Notes: generated from the letters alone by a model not told the origin. A stretch of 64,000 nt of DNA from Rickettsiella endosymbiont of Xylota segnis (GCF_964019545.1 NZ_OZ026451.1:1-64000), one strand, 5' to 3'; counted from the stretch's first letter, positions 39,008-49,440 are shown. Made by a program: numbers and translations.

Positions 39008-39724
39008 ATGCAATCCATATTGATTTTAGGGGCTACTTCTTCTATAGCAAGGGCTTGTAGCGAAATTTTGGCTTCGAGACGTTGCAAACTTTTTCTCGCA
39101 AGTCGGGATATCTCAGAGTTAGAACGTATAGCAAGCGATCTTAGGATCCGATTCAACGTTGATGTTGATTGTGCTTTTTTTGATATTACCCAAATTGATT
39201 CGCATGCGGCTTTTTTTGAAATGCTTATCGATAAAATGGGTGCTATTGATGGTCTCATAATGGCTATAGGTTTAATTGATAAATTAGATTATCAAAAAGT
39301 GATTGCAGCAAATTTTACCGGTCCTATTTCCTTTCTTGAATATTACGTTAAGTATTTGGCTATTCAAAAAAAAGGCTTTATTATTGGATTAAGTTCTGTT
39401 GCAGGAGATAGAGGGCGGAAACCCAATTATGTTTATGGTGCTAGTAAAGCAGGATTGACTACTTATTTACAAGGGTTACGTAATTATTTTTACCCTTTTA
39501 AAATACAAATATTAACAATCAAGTTAGGTTTAATTGATACGAAAATGGTTTTTGGAGGAAAGTATCCACTTTATTTAGCTGCTAGTCCAAAAAAAACAGC
39601 AATAAAAATTATCCGGGCGTTAGATAAAGGGAAAGAGAGCGTATACATTCCTGGAATTTGGCGGCTTATAATGTTAATTATCCGGTTTATACCAGAAAAA
39701 ATTTTTAAACGTCTAAGTCTTTAG
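39008..39724 (+). CDS. DprE2-like short-chain dehydrogenase (decaprenylphosphoryl-keto-ribose reductase family)
   Basis: The 238-residue SDR protein has the nucleotide motif ILGATSSIARACSEILA at the N-terminus, and YGASKAGL (Tyr-x3-Lys) near residue 143. Its C-terminus, VYIPGIWRLIMLIIRFIPEKIFKRL, matches the membrane-associated tail of mycobacterial DprE2, which reduces the 2-keto intermediate made by DprE1. A DprE1-like oxidase is at 16019. In actinobacteria the two genes are adjacent, here they are 22 kb apart. Substrate is unknown. Confidence 0.78.
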   Translation: MQSILILGATSSIARACSEILASRRCKLFLASRDISELERIASDLRIRFNVDVDCAFFDITQIDSHAAFFEMLIDKMGAIDGLIMAIGLIDKLDYQKVIAANFTGPISFLEYYVKYLAIQKKGFIIGLSSVAGDRGRKPNYVYGASKAGLTTYLQGLRNYFYPFKIQILTIKLGLIDTKMVFGGKYPLYLAASPKKTAIKIIRALDKGKESVYIPGIWRLIMLIIRFIPEKIFKRLSL

Positions 39725-39734
39725 CGTTGCTGAA

Positions 39735-40040
39735 TTAATCTTTAATAATCACTTTTGCTTCCCAAAAAATAATATGTCCAGGGTTTATGATTTGATGTAA
39801 ATGATCAAGTGTTTTTTCTACTTTAGCTTTATCATAATCAAAAAATTCGATGCAAATGGGGAGATTTAATGAAAAATCGAGCAATGAGCTAGTTAGGTTT
39901 CCCGATTCTCCTATTCCTTCAATGGCCCGATATACAACTCCAGAGAATTTATCATTTTTTAAATAATCGATTATTTTATCAAGTAGATGCGAAGCTTCAG
40001 TTACATAAATTCTAATGATGACTTATCTAATGTTTTTCAT
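39735..40040 (-). pseudogene. DUF190 (PII-like) protein, interrupted by an early stop codon
   Basis: The minus strand from ATG 40040 reads MKNIR then TAA, after which the frame continues VIIRIYVTEASHLLDK, VVYRAIEGIGESG, SLNLPICIEFFDYDKAKVE and LHQIINPGHIIFWEAKVII to a stop at 39735. This is a nearly complete DUF190 protein, a family commonly encoded next to CrcB fluoride channels. No alternative ATG, GTG or TTG exists in the frame between the stop and the conserved start, so it is probably inactive. It follows the broken crcB by 10 bp on the same strand. Confidence 0.75.
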
Positions 40041-40050
40041 AGATTTCTTC

Positions 40051-40385
40051 CTAAATTACACCCATCCATGCTGCCATAAGACATAGAATAGTACTAAGCA
40101 AAATATTTACAATTGCAGGAAACCAATTAGCATTTTCCATTAAATTGATGGTTTCGATTGAGAAATAAGAAAAAGTGGTATACCCACCTAAAAAACCAAT
40201 TAACAGTAATGCTCTAAGTTGAGCAATACTTTGAAATCTCTCTAATATAATAACAAATAAAAAACCATTAAAAAAGATCCGGTTACATTGACCACTAAAG
40301 TGTCATAGGGAAAATTTTTGTTAAATAAATTATTAATTCCTGTGGAAACTCCGTAGCGTAAAACTCCACTAAGTCCTACCCCCAT
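40051..40385 (-). pseudogene. crcB: CrcB/FluC fluoride channel, frameshifted
   Basis: From ATG 40385 the minus strand reads GLSGVLRYGVS, FPYDTLVVNVTGSF, then loses frame in a six-T run (40270-40275 on the plus strand). In the next frame it resumes NGFLFVIILERF, LLLIGFLGGYTTFSYFSIE and a final membrane helix, ending at TAG 40051. One additional T would restore the family's GSFFNG motif. The length, 335 bp, fits a single-base deletion. The protein would export fluoride. Sequencing error or transcriptional slippage cannot be excluded. It lies 63 bp downstream of acnB. Confidence 0.8.
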
Positions 40386-40448
40386 AAAAATTAAGAAATT
40401 GTGTTCAATTTAAATCCATTAAAGTTTTAAAATATTTGTTGTTAAAGT

Positions 40449-43037
40449 TTAAATACCGATTAATTGCTCAATTTGTTCTGACACGTTCTGAAAATCTAGC
40501 ATTTGATCAAAATTCAAATATCGATATAAGTTTTCACTCATAGCGTCAATAGATTTCATTTTTTCTCTATATTCATCTAAATTGGGTATATAACCTAAAA
40601 TGGCGGTTATAGCAGATAATTCAGCCGAAGCTAAATAGACATTAGCATCTTTTCCCATACGATTAGGAAAATTTCGAGTTGAGGTGGACACTACTGTTGC
40701 ACTATCACCTACTCTTGCTTGATTTCCCATACACAAAGAACAACCAGGCATTTCGGTCCGTGCACCTACAATGCCATAGATTGCGTAATAACCTTCTTGC
40801 ATTAACTGATGTGCATCCATCTTGGTTGGAGGTGCTATCCATAATACAGTGGGTAATCGGGTGTTAAAGTTCTTTAATAAACTACCAGCTGCACGATAGT
40901 GACCAATATTCGTCATGCATGAACCTATGAATACTTCATCAACCTTAGTTTGTGCTACGGCAGATAAAGGTTTGATATCGTCTGGATCGTTGGGACAGGC
41001 TAATAAAGGTTCTTTGATCTGATTAAGATCAATTTCAATGATTTCTGCATAATCTGCATCTGCATCTGGCTCTAGTAAAACAGGGTCTGTTAACCAAGCT
41101 TCCATTGATTTAATTCGGCGCTGTAAACTCTTAATGTCCTGGTAACCATTTCTTATCATCCAATTTAGTAGGGAAATATTAGAATTTAAATATTCTACAA
41201 TCGGTTCTTTATCTAAGCGAATAGTGCAACCATTTGCTGAACGTTCAGCAGATGCATCTGCAAATTCAAAAGCTTGCTCAATTTTAAGATTCGGTAAACC
41301 TTCAATTTCTAATACTCGTCCAGAAAAGATATTTTTTTTATTTTTGCTATCGAGCGTGAGTAAACCCCGTTGCAAGGCGACATAGGGTATCGCGTTGACT
41401 AGATCACGTAATGTGATGGTAGGTTGTATTTTGCCAGTAAACCTAACTAATACTGATTCTGGCATGGTTAATGGCATCACACCCATAGCCGCTGCAAAAG
41501 CAACAACACCCGAACCGCCAGGGAAACTAATACCTATAGGAAATCGCGTATGGGAATCGCCACCGGTACCCACCGTATCAGGTAACAGCATTCGATTAAG
41601 CCAAGAATGGATAATTCCATCGCCGGGTCTTAATACAACCCCACCACGCGAAGAGAAAAAATCTGGCAAACTGTGTTGTGTTTCTATATCAACGGGTTTT
41701 GGATAGGCTGCAGTGTGACAAAAACTTTGCATGACAAGATCTGCTGAAAACCCAAGACATGCAAGCTCTTTTAGCTCATCTCTGGTCATAGGCCCCGTTG
41801 TGTCTTGTGAGCCAACGGTTGTCATTTTTGGTTCACAGTATGTCCCAGGGCTGATACCAGGGACTCCACAGGCTTTGCCTACCATTTTTTGAGCTAAGGT
41901 AAATCCCTTGCCATTTTCGGGGATAATTTCTGGGCGATTAAATTCTTTGGAGAATGGATAAGACAATGCGGCTCTTACATTATCGGTCAATGATCGACCA
42001 ATAATTAAGGGAATTCTACCACCAGCACGCGCGGCATCCATGAGCGTGAAGTTCGGCGTAAAATGAGCAATTTCTTGTCCTTGTTCATTCTCAATTCGTC
42101 CCTCATAGGGATAAATTTGAATAATATCACCCATATGAAGTTGACTTACATCAACTTCGATAGGAAAAGCACCAGAGTCTTCAGCAGTTGTTCGAAATAT
42201 TGGAGCAATTTTGCCACCTAAAATAACTCCACCACGGTTCTTATTAGGAACAAAGGGGATCTCATTGCCGATATGCCACAATAATGAATTAATAGCAGAT
42301 TTTCGCGATGAACCAGTACCCACAACATCACCAGCAAACGCGATAGGATGACCTTTAGCTTTTAGCTGCTTAATAACTTGTAATGCATCCGACATACGAT
42401 TTTTCAACATAACTAAGCTATGCAAAGGGATGTCAGGACGACTCCAGGCTTCAGTCGCAGGAGAGAGGTCATCGGTATTAATTTCTCCAGATACTTTAAA
42501 AACTGACAAGGTGAGCTTATCAGGAAGTTTAGTCTTAGACAGAAACCACTCTGCATTTGCCCAAGCTTCTACAACTTGATGAGCATAAAGATTCCCTTTT
42601 TTGGCTTCGGCTATGACATCATGGTAAGCATCAAACATTAATAGAGTGTGTGAAAGTTGTTTTGCTGCTACTGCAGCTATGTCCTGTTGCCCGTCAAGTA
42701 ATTCGATAAGAATAGGAACATTATAACCACCCAACATACTACCAAGAAGCTTAACGGCGTATTTAGGCGATATAAATGGGGAATTAACTTCGTTTTTTGC
42801 TAAAGCTGCAAGAAAACCAGCCTTAACATAAGCCGCTGGATCGACTCCGGGTGCTACATGTTCTGCTAATAATTTGACTAAAAAAGAGGCTTCATGAGAA
42901 AAGGCGGGGTTTTTAATTAATTCAATACATGCGGTAACCTGTGTTGCATCAAGAGGAAGAGGGGGAATATCTTGATCTGCCCGTTGCTGAATGTGTTGTC
43001 GGTAATTAACTAAAAAATTGGATGGTGATGCAGACAC
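40449..43037 (-). CDS. acnB: Aconitate hydratase B (AcnB)
   Basis: AcnB interconverts citrate and isocitrate in the TCA cycle using a 4Fe-4S cluster. The 862-residue protein has the B-type layout: an N-terminal HEAT-like domain, the swivel domain early in the chain (KVSGEINTDDLSPATEAWSRPDIP and AGDVVGTGSSRKSA), then the catalytic domains. Cluster cysteines are in GSCMTNIGHYRAAG and PGCSLCMGNQARV near residues 710 and 770. The start is GTG. It is followed on the same strand by the broken crcB/DUF190 pair. Confidence 0.97.
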   Translation of the reverse strand: MSASPSNFLVNYRQHIQQRADQDIPPLPLDATQVTACIELIKNPAFSHEASFLVKLLAEHVAPGVDPAAYVKAGFLAALAKNEVNSPFISPKYAVKLLGSMLGGYNVPILIELLDGQQDIAAVAAKQLSHTLLMFDAYHDVIAEAKKGNLYAHQVVEAWANAEWFLSKTKLPDKLTLSVFKVSGEINTDDLSPATEAWSRPDIPLHSLVMLKNRMSDALQVIKQLKAKGHPIAFAGDVVGTGSSRKSAINSLLWHIGNEIPFVPNKNRGGVILGGKIAPIFRTTAEDSGAFPIEVDVSQLHMGDIIQIYPYEGRIENEQGQEIAHFTPNFTLMDAARAGGRIPLIIGRSLTDNVRAALSYPFSKEFNRPEIIPENGKGFTLAQKMVGKACGVPGISPGTYCEPKMTTVGSQDTTGPMTRDELKELACLGFSADLVMQSFCHTAAYPKPVDIETQHSLPDFFSSRGGVVLRPGDGIIHSWLNRMLLPDTVGTGGDSHTRFPIGISFPGGSGVVAFAAAMGVMPLTMPESVLVRFTGKIQPTITLRDLVNAIPYVALQRGLLTLDSKNKKNIFSGRVLEIEGLPNLKIEQAFEFADASAERSANGCTIRLDKEPIVEYLNSNISLLNWMIRNGYQDIKSLQRRIKSMEAWLTDPVLLEPDADADYAEIIEIDLNQIKEPLLACPNDPDDIKPLSAVAQTKVDEVFIGSCMTNIGHYRAAGSLLKNFNTRLPTVLWIAPPTKMDAHQLMQEGYYAIYGIVGARTEMPGCSLCMGNQARVGDSATVVSTSTRNFPNRMGKDANVYLASAELSAITAILGYIPNLDEYREKMKSIDAMSENLYRYLNFDQMLDFQNVSEQIEQLIGI

Positions 43038-43128
43038 AACGACCCCGCTTATTGTTTAATAATAAGATTATTATACGCTTTTAAATTATTAGAAGTAAGT
43101 AAATTGTCTCTAAATTCTCTCAGAAAAT

Positions 43129-43818
43129 ATGAAAAATTGCATTTTTAGAAGAATTTTGCACTGTATACAAAAGATAAGAAATACAGAATGTCGCTTTGGA
43201 AGAAGACCAGGTTCAGTCGAATTAATTGCTATCAGCAAAGCGCAAAATGTAGAGGCTATAAGGTCAGCAATTGATGCTGGACAATTCATCTTTGGTGAAA
43301 ACTATGTTCAGGAAGCTGCTGAAAAAATTCAAAATTTTCCGAATTTAGGGTTAGAATGGCATTTTGTAGGAAGAATCCAAACGAATAAAACAAAATTTAT
43401 TGCCAATAATTTTTCTTGGGTACATAGTCTTGCGGATTTAAAATTAGCTGTAAAATTGAATGAGTATCGAAAAGAAGCAAATTTAACGCCCATTAATGTT
43501 TGTATTCAAGTTAATCTGCAGAAAGAGACAAGCAAAGCTGGGATATATTTAGAAGATATTGCCCCCTTTGCAACTTCAATTATTAAGCTTTCTCATCTTA
43601 AGTTAAGGGGTTTAATGGCAATTCCCAAACCCGAAAAAGATTTCGCTTCCCAACGTAAAAACTTTAAAGCGTTACGTTTAAGCTTAGAGAAACTAAATAA
43701 ATTAGGCTTAAGATTAGATACTTTATCTATGGGTACATCTCAGGATTTTGAGGCCGCTATTGCTGAAGGTGCGACATTGGTTCGATTAGGTACAGCAATT
43801 TTTGGAAAAAGACAATGA
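43129..43818 (+). CDS. yggS: YggS-family pyridoxal-phosphate homeostasis protein (PLPBP)
   Basis: This PLP-binding protein has no known enzymatic reaction and is thought to buffer vitamin B6 and affect amino-acid pools. The 229-residue alanine-racemase-like barrel has the PLP lysine in LIAISKAQNV, GQFIFGENYVQEAAEKI, LEWHFVGRIQTNK, and the family signature LSMGTSQDFEAAIAEGATLVRLGTAIFG at the end. It ends 8 bp from the converging GlyRS gene. No proC or pilT neighbours, which are common elsewhere, are present. Confidence 0.92.
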   Translation: MKNCIFRRILHCIQKIRNTECRFGRRPGSVELIAISKAQNVEAIRSAIDAGQFIFGENYVQEAAEKIQNFPNLGLEWHFVGRIQTNKTKFIANNFSWVHSLADLKLAVKLNEYRKEANLTPINVCIQVNLQKETSKAGIYLEDIAPFATSIIKLSHLKLRGLMAIPKPEKDFASQRKNFKALRLSLEKLNKLGLRLDTLSMGTSQDFEAAIAEGATLVRLGTAIFGKRQ

Positions 43819-43826
43819 TAAAATTT

Positions 43827-45203
43827 TTATGAGAAGTAATTTTTTATATATTCATCTAAACGAGATAGGTTGATACGTTTTTGTTGCATAGTATCGCGAT
43901 CACGTAGGGTGACGGTATCATGATTTTCAGTATTTTCACTTTTAGCTATGGTATCAAAATCAACAGTAATGCAAAGTGGTGTGCCAATTTCATCATGACG
44001 CCGATAACTTTTTCCAATATTTCCGGTATCCTCAAAGGCAATTCTGCCTATTCCCAAAGCTAATATTGCATTCTTCAAATTTTTTGCTTTTTCTACCAAC
44101 AAACTATCGTTGCGCTTTAAAGGGATGATAGCTACTTTGACGGGTGCTAAATGTGGTTTTATTTTCAACACTAAACGTTTTTTATCATCTTTTAAAGTTT
44201 CTTCTTCGTACGCTTCGGTGAGTATGGCAAGTACACCTCTATCCAAACCTGCTGAAGGTTCTATTACGTAGGGAATAAAATGCGAACCAGGAGGGTCTTG
44301 GACGGTTAATTTAGCAATGCTTTGCTTATTAATAGCTACTTGAGCATTTATATTTAATTTATTTTGATCTTGCGTATGCGAACCTAAATCATAATCAGTA
44401 CGATTAGCAATTCCTTCTAGTTCTTCAAAGCCATGAGGGAATTTATAGAGTATATCGACGGTTGCTTTTGCATAGTGAGCCAGTTCGGATGTGCTTTGCG
44501 TTAATAATTTTAATCTTTCGGTATTTAACCCTTGATTCTTCCACCACGCTAAACGAGATTCAACCCAATATTCATGCCATTTTTCATCTTCACCCGGTTT
44601 AACAAAAAATTCAATTTCGAGTTGTTCAAATTCTCTGACTCTAAAAATAAAATTACGTGGTGTTATTTCGTTTCTAAAAGCTTTCCCAATTTGTGCTATG
44701 CCAAAAGGAAGTTTAGGAGACATAGAGTCCATAACATTTTTAAAATTAGTAAATATTCCTTGTGCGGTTTCGGGACGTAGATAGGCAAAAGCATCAGGGT
44801 CTTCTACTGGCCCCATGGTGGTTTTAAACATCATATTGAAGACTCTTGGCTCAGTAAGATTGGTAGAGCCACATGCTTCACATTTACCATCTATAAGATG
44901 ATCTAAACGCCAACGCTTTTTACATTGTTTACAATCGACGAGTAAATCAGCAAAGGTGCTTTCGTGACCGGAATAATAAAAAATTTTTCGATGTGTCAAA
45001 ATGGCAGAATCTAATCCGTAGATATCATCACGCTCGTAAACATTAGATTTCCACCAAGCGGTTTTTAAATTATTTTTTAATTCTACACCTAATGGGCCAT
45101 AATCATAGACACCTTGTAGGCCTCCATAAATTTCAGCACTAGGGAAGATGAATCCTCGGCGTTTACATAAAGATACAATTTCTTCTAGATTTTCTGCTGC
45201 CAT
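43827..45203 (-). CDS. glyQS: Glycine-tRNA ligase, single-chain homodimeric type
   Basis: This class II synthetase charges tRNA-Gly. The 458-residue single chain is the alpha-2 type used by eukaryotes, archaea and many Gram-positive bacteria, unlike the glyQ/glyS heterotetramer of most gammaproteobacteria. Class II motifs are visible: the motif 2 region [32 protein letters not shown] and motif 3 [13 protein letters not shown]. Zinc-binding cysteines are in CKQCKKRW and CEACGS. The ATG at 45203 is chosen over a TTG at 45215 because GGA lies 7 bases upstream. It probably reflects an ancient replacement by transfer. Confidence 0.92.
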   Translation of the reverse strand: MAAENLEEIVSLCKRRGFIFPSAEIYGGLQGVYDYGPLGVELKNNLKTAWWKSNVYERDDIYGLDSAILTHRKIFYYSGHESTFADLLVDCKQCKKRWRLDHLIDGKCEACGSTNLTEPRVFNMMFKTTMGPVEDPDAFAYLRPETAQGIFTNFKNVMDSMSPKLPFGIAQIGKAFRNEITPRNFIFRVREFEQLEIEFFVKPGEDEKWHEYWVESRLAWWKNQGLNTERLKLLTQSTSELAHYAKATVDILYKFPHGFEELEGIANRTDYDLGSHTQDQNKLNINAQVAINKQSIAKLTVQDPPGSHFIPYVIEPSAGLDRGVLAILTEAYEEETLKDDKKRLVLKIKPHLAPVKVAIIPLKRNDSLLVEKAKNLKNAILALGIGRIAFEDTGNIGKSYRRHDEIGTPLCITVDFDTIAKSENTENHDTVTLRDRDTMQQKRINLSRLDEYIKNYFS

Positions 45204-45339
45204 GCTAATTTCCAAAGCTTGAGTTTAGAATAAGTTTTCATAAATACTATGAATTATACAACAGGTTTTCATAAAAATTTTATAAAAATTCTTAGAATAA
45301 GCAACATGCACTTAAACAGCAGCAAAAAAGCTTAGTTAT

Positions 45340-47154
45340 TTAAACATCCCGTCCGGAACGTTTACGTTCATGTTCTTTCAAAAACTTTTTACGTAAGCGC
45401 AAATAATGCGGTGTGACTTCTAATAATTCATCATCAGCGATAAATTCTAATGCTTGTTCTAAGGAAAATGTTATGGGGGGAGTCAAAATGATGTTTTCAT
45501 CTGAACCTGAAGCTCGAACATTCGTGAGCTGCTTCCCTTTTACGACATTAACAACTAAGTCGTTATCGCGCGAATGAATGCCTACAATCATGCCTTCATA
45601 GACATCAGTTTGCGGGCCAATTAATAGTTTTCCACGCTCTTGTAAATTAAATAAGGAAAATCCAGTTGCTTTACCGACTTGATTGGAGATCATGACACCA
45701 TTTGCTCGATTAGCAATTGTCCCTTTTTTTACAGGACCGTAATGATCGAATACATGGTGCATTAATCCTAAGCCAGAAGTTGCAGTTAAAAATTCTGTAC
45801 GAAAACCAATTAAAGCGCGCGTGGGGATTTTATAATCTAGTCGGACGCGTCCTTTACCATCCGATACCATATCTACTAGATCGCCACGTCGACTACCTAG
45901 TTTTTCCATGATGTTACCTTGATGTTGTTCTTCCAGATCTACAGTTAAGTTTTCGTAGGGTTCTTTCAGCTCACCATCAATTTCCTTTAGAATAACTTCA
46001 GGACGAGATACTCCCAACTCATACCCTTCACGACGCATAGTTTCGATTAATATCGATAAATGCAATTCTCCTCTTCCAGAGACGCGGAATCGATTGGGAT
46101 CTTCTGTGTCTGCAACTTTAAGCGCAACATTATGCAGTAGTTCCCTGTCAAGACGCTCTCTAATTTGGCGACTGGTAACAAATTTTCCATCTTTACCTGC
46201 AAAAGGTGAGTTATTAACCTGGAAGGTCATGCTCATCGTAGGCTCATCAACTATCAAAGCGGGTAAAGCTTCCACTAAGTTAGGATCACACAACGTGTCA
46301 GAGATATTCAGTTTATCAATACCTGTTACGGCTATGATATCACCAGCTTCTGCTTGATCGATTTCTATACGTTCTAAGCCGCGATAACCTAAAATTTGTA
46401 ATATACGAGCAGGCCGAGTTTTTCCTTCTCTGTCAATTAATACAACAGGCATATTAGACTTAGCGCATCCTCTCTGAACCCGACCAATACCAATAGTCCC
46501 TACATAACTAGAATAATCCAAGGTGGTAATTTGCATTTGAAAGGGGCCTTGAGAGTCGACTGCGGGGGGAGCAACTTTATTAATGATAGTTTCAAATAAA
46601 GGAGTCAGATCAGAGCTTGGTTTTTTAAGGTCTAATGTTGCATAACCTTGTAAAGCAGAAGCATAGATAATAGGAAAATCTAATTGTTCTTCGGTTGCGC
46701 CTAAACGATCGAATAAATCAAAAACCTGATTAATAACCCAATCAGGTCGGGCGCTGGGCCTGTCAATCTTATTAACGACGACAATAGGCTTTAGACCTTT
46801 AGCAAAGGCTTTTTGCGTAACAAAACGTGTTTGTGGCATAGGACCATCTACAGCGTCTACTAATAGTAATACAGAATCTACCATAGCCAAGATACGTTCC
46901 ACTTCTCCGCCAAAGTCAGCATGCCCAGGGGTGTCGACAATATTAATACGATAACCATGCCACTCGATGGAAGTATTTTTCGCGAGGATAGTAATGCCAC
47001 GCTCACGTTCCAAGTCATTACTATCCATAATACGCTCCACTGGAGCAGCCCTGCTCGAGAGAGTGCCGGATTGTTGTAATAATTTATCAACAAGTGTGGT
47101 TTTTCCATGGTCAACATGGGCAATTATGGCGATATTACGTATATTTTGGATCAT
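45340..47154 (-). CDS. typA: Translational GTPase TypA/BipA
   Basis: TypA binds ribosomes and supports ribosome assembly and stress growth. The G-domain has [19 protein letters not shown], the switch segment [22 protein letters not shown], and the NKID specificity motif near residue 130. EF-G-like domains follow, and the family-specific C-terminal domain ends with [17 protein letters not shown] and [21 protein letters not shown]. At 604 residues it is full length (607 in E. coli). It is divergent from a hypothetical gene at 47277. Confidence 0.97.
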   Translation of the reverse strand: MIQNIRNIAIIAHVDHGKTTLVDKLLQQSGTLSSRAAPVERIMDSNDLERERGITILAKNTSIEWHGYRINIVDTPGHADFGGEVERILAMVDSVLLLVDAVDGPMPQTRFVTQKAFAKGLKPIVVVNKIDRPSARPDWVINQVFDLFDRLGATEEQLDFPIIYASALQGYATLDLKKPSSDLTPLFETIINKVAPPAVDSQGPFQMQITTLDYSSYVGTIGIGRVQRGCAKSNMPVVLIDREGKTRPARILQILGYRGLERIEIDQAEAGDIIAVTGIDKLNISDTLCDPNLVEALPALIVDEPTMSMTFQVNNSPFAGKDGKFVTSRQIRERLDRELLHNVALKVADTEDPNRFRVSGRGELHLSILIETMRREGYELGVSRPEVILKEIDGELKEPYENLTVDLEEQHQGNIMEKLGSRRGDLVDMVSDGKGRVRLDYKIPTRALIGFRTEFLTATSGLGLMHHVFDHYGPVKKGTIANRANGVMISNQVGKATGFSLFNLQERGKLLIGPQTDVYEGMIVGIHSRDNDLVVNVVKGKQLTNVRASGSDENIILTPPITFSLEQALEFIADDELLEVTPHYLRLRKKFLKEHERKRSGRDV

Positions 47155-47276
47155 GATAGTTTAAGAAATTAGGTATTAGGAATGTTCAAAAAGAGTGCAT
47201 GATAACGCAAAGTAAGGCATTTCGGCTAGCGTGTTCTACACTGATAGAAAGGCAATTAATATTGAGAGGTTTTATC

Positions 47277-47846
47277 ATGGGTGTGCTTTTATTGCAACCA
47301 ACTACTACAGCTCAATGGCAGTCTTTGGTTAAGGATGCAAAATCTAGCAGCAATCTCAGGTTGAACAATGAATTGGAAAGTTATTTAGTTTTTTTATTAG
47401 GGTACTATAATCATCGACCTGATATCGCGAATTCAGTTTTAGCGAAAGAATTTCTAACTAGTATGACTGAAAGGTGCTCTAGGCAACGAGAGTGTTTACG
47501 CGAAGTAGGAGATAAATGTTTACTGTTTGCCGGGTTTTTTCCTGAACAGGCTGAAAAGAGACATGTAAAAATTAAGTATTTTATTGAGCTAGGTCAATCA
47601 GCCTATATTCAGGTAGCAAGCTTGTCAAAAGCAGGTTCCGCTTCTCTTTATAGCGCCCTAAGTTATGATTTTATTGGCTTGATGGAAATCTTACATGCAA
47701 TCCGGGGTTTAAGTGATCCAGCTAATGAATTAACCCCCTTACAAGCTTTGGAGTTATGGACCGATGTTAAAAGTCCGCACGCTTTAGCAGTGTTGCGTAG
47801 ACATACATCCTATTCTACTTTTACAGGATCACAACTTAAGCATTAG
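47277..47846 (+). CDS. Hypothetical protein, 189 residues
   Basis: I do not recognise this gene. The ATG at 47277 has GAGAGG 7 bases upstream, so the earlier part of the open frame (from 47199) is probably not translated. The product is predicted soluble and largely helical, with segments such as NNELESYLVFLLGYYNHRPD, RECLREVGDKCLLFAGFFPEQ, and FIELGQSAYIQVASLS. No signal peptide or membrane helix is visible. It is divergent from typA and followed by a 206-bp gap before ubiE. A conserved lineage-specific family seems likely, but no function is proposed. Confidence 0.65.
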   Translation: MGVLLLQPTTTAQWQSLVKDAKSSSNLRLNNELESYLVFLLGYYNHRPDIANSVLAKEFLTSMTERCSRQRECLREVGDKCLLFAGFFPEQAEKRHVKIKYFIELGQSAYIQVASLSKAGSASLYSALSYDFIGLMEILHAIRGLSDPANELTPLQALELWTDVKSPHALAVLRRHTSYSTFTGSQLKH

Positions 47847-48052
47847 GTTCAATAATTCACGCATTATTTCCTACTACTTTGATTCAGTTAAAATATTGGA
47901 TTGAAGAAATTAAAAAGCTTAGCTGCATTTAGCTTTTTATTTGATTAATTTAAATAATTTACATTTGAAGCTTCTAGAATTTATGAGTTATTAAAATGAG
48001 TCATTTTCTTGCTCAAAATCAGCTAGGTAGTTAAGATAGACCAACTAGAATA

Positions 48053-48838
48053 ATGGTAATCCTTATGCCAGATTCTCCATCGAGCATTAAAATGAATGAA
48101 ACCTTGACTACAGACTTTGGTTATCAAAGTATTCCCGTGAGTGAAAAAAATAACCGAGTGGCTGAAGTTTTTCAGTCAGTTGCAGGCAAATATGATCTTA
48201 TGAATGATCTGATGTCTTTTGGGTTACATCGTCTATGGAAAAAATTTACGGTGGAATTATCTCAACTTCGTAAGGGAGATACTGTACTTGATGTGGCAGG
48301 AGGTACGGGTGATTTGGTAAAAGCATTTGCTAAGCAAATAGGACCGCAGGGTAAGGCAATTTTGTTAGATATTAATGCTGCCATGCTAAATATAGGGCGA
48401 GATCGGCTACTAGATTCAGGGTTTTCGGAAATAAGCCCCATCCAAGCCAATGCAGAGTATTTACCCTTTGCGGAGGATAGTTTTGATTGTCTGAGTATAG
48501 CTTTTGGATTACGCAATGTAACGAATAAGCAAACTGCACTAAAATCTATGTATCAGGTTTTGAAACCAGGTGGTCGTTTACTTGTTTTAGAGTTTTCTAA
48601 ACCTATATTAGGGTTTTTACAGAACTTATATAATCGTTACTCCTTCGATTTTTTACCTAAATTAGGGGAATGGATTGCTAATGATGAAGCAAGTTATCGT
48701 TATTTAGTTGAATCCATACGCCGTCATCCCGATCAAAAAACACTTCAGACACTCATTTTAGACACAGGATTTGATAAATGTGAATACTATAATCTTAGCG
48801 GTGGAATAGTCGCATTACATAGAGCGTGGAAATTTTGA
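48053..48838 (+). CDS. ubiE: Ubiquinone/menaquinone biosynthesis C-methyltransferase UbiE
   Basis: UbiE C-methylates the ubiquinone (and menaquinone) ring using SAM. The 261-residue protein has the SAM motif LDVAGGTGDLVKAFA near residue 80, FQSVAGKYDLMNDLMSFGLHRLWK, and the family signatures AFGLRNVTNKQTAL and [15 protein letters not shown] at the C-terminus. The start is uncertain: ATG 48053, 48065 and 48092 are all in frame and none has a strong ribosome-binding site. It overlaps ubiJ, and ubiJ overlaps ubiB, the conserved ubiEJB operon. Confidence 0.96.
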   Translation: MVILMPDSPSSIKMNETLTTDFGYQSIPVSEKNNRVAEVFQSVAGKYDLMNDLMSFGLHRLWKKFTVELSQLRKGDTVLDVAGGTGDLVKAFAKQIGPQGKAILLDINAAMLNIGRDRLLDSGFSEISPIQANAEYLPFAEDSFDCLSIAFGLRNVTNKQTALKSMYQVLKPGGRLLVLEFSKPILGFLQNLYNRYSFDFLPKLGEWIANDEASYRYLVESIRRHPDQKTLQTLILDTGFDKCEYYNLSGGIVALHRAWKF

Positions 48839-49440
48839 TTAGCTCCAATATAATATTATCTATTCAAGAAGCGATACTTAATCGTTATCTAAATCTTGAC
48901 CCAGAATCCAAAAAACATTTGCGCCAATTATCTGGGAGAGTAGTAAAGATAGAATGGGGTTCGCTTATCTATTATTGGCTTTTTAAATCCGATTCAATTT
49001 ATTTGAGTAAAGATTATAACGGACCTGCTGATTTAATATTACGTGGTTCAACTTTTGATTTTTTACGCATGGCATTTATAAAGAAAGATAAAGCATTTAC
49101 AGATATTCCTCTACAAGTTGTGGGTGACATGGAGTTTGGAAAACAATTTAGAGATTTTTTTTCAACTCTTGAGATAGATTACGAAGAACAATTATCAAAA
49201 AAAATAGGTGATGCTTTAGCGTACCCCTTGATACAAGCGCTTAAAACAATAAGTCTTTGGGCTAGACAAAATATAGAAAATCTTAGTGAAAATGTAACAA
49301 ATTATGTCCAAACGGAAATGAATTGGTTGGTCCCTGACGAAGAATTACAGTTTTTTTTTTCCGATGTTGATGATCTACGCGACGATTGTGCTCGATTAGA
49401 AGCTCGGATAAATTCCTTGCAAAAAGGATTGAATGGATGA
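48826..49440 (+). CDS. ubiJ: Ubiquinone biosynthesis accessory factor UbiJ (SCP2 domain)
   Basis: UbiJ binds lipid intermediates and holds the ubiquinone biosynthesis complex together with UbiK. The 204-residue protein has an N-terminal SCP2 lipid-binding domain ([47 protein letters not shown]) and a C-terminal coiled coil with [19 protein letters not shown]. The start is GTG 48826 or TTG 48835; both overlap the ubiE end. Its TGA overlaps the ubiB ATG (49437). UbiK, its partner, is at 9523. Confidence 0.92.
   Translation: MEILISSNIILSIQEAILNRYLNLDPESKKHLRQLSGRVVKIEWGSLIYYWLFKSDSIYLSKDYNGPADLILRGSTFDFLRMAFIKKDKAFTDIPLQVVGDMEFGKQFRDFFSTLEIDYEEQLSKKIGDALAYPLIQALKTISLWARQNIENLSENVTNYVQTEMNWLVPDEELQFFFSDVDDLRDDCARLEARINSLQKGLNG

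Noticed and set aside
40386..40448. Fluoride riboswitch upstream of the broken crcB
   Set aside because: Only 63 bp separate it from acnB and no conserved crcB-motif core was seen.
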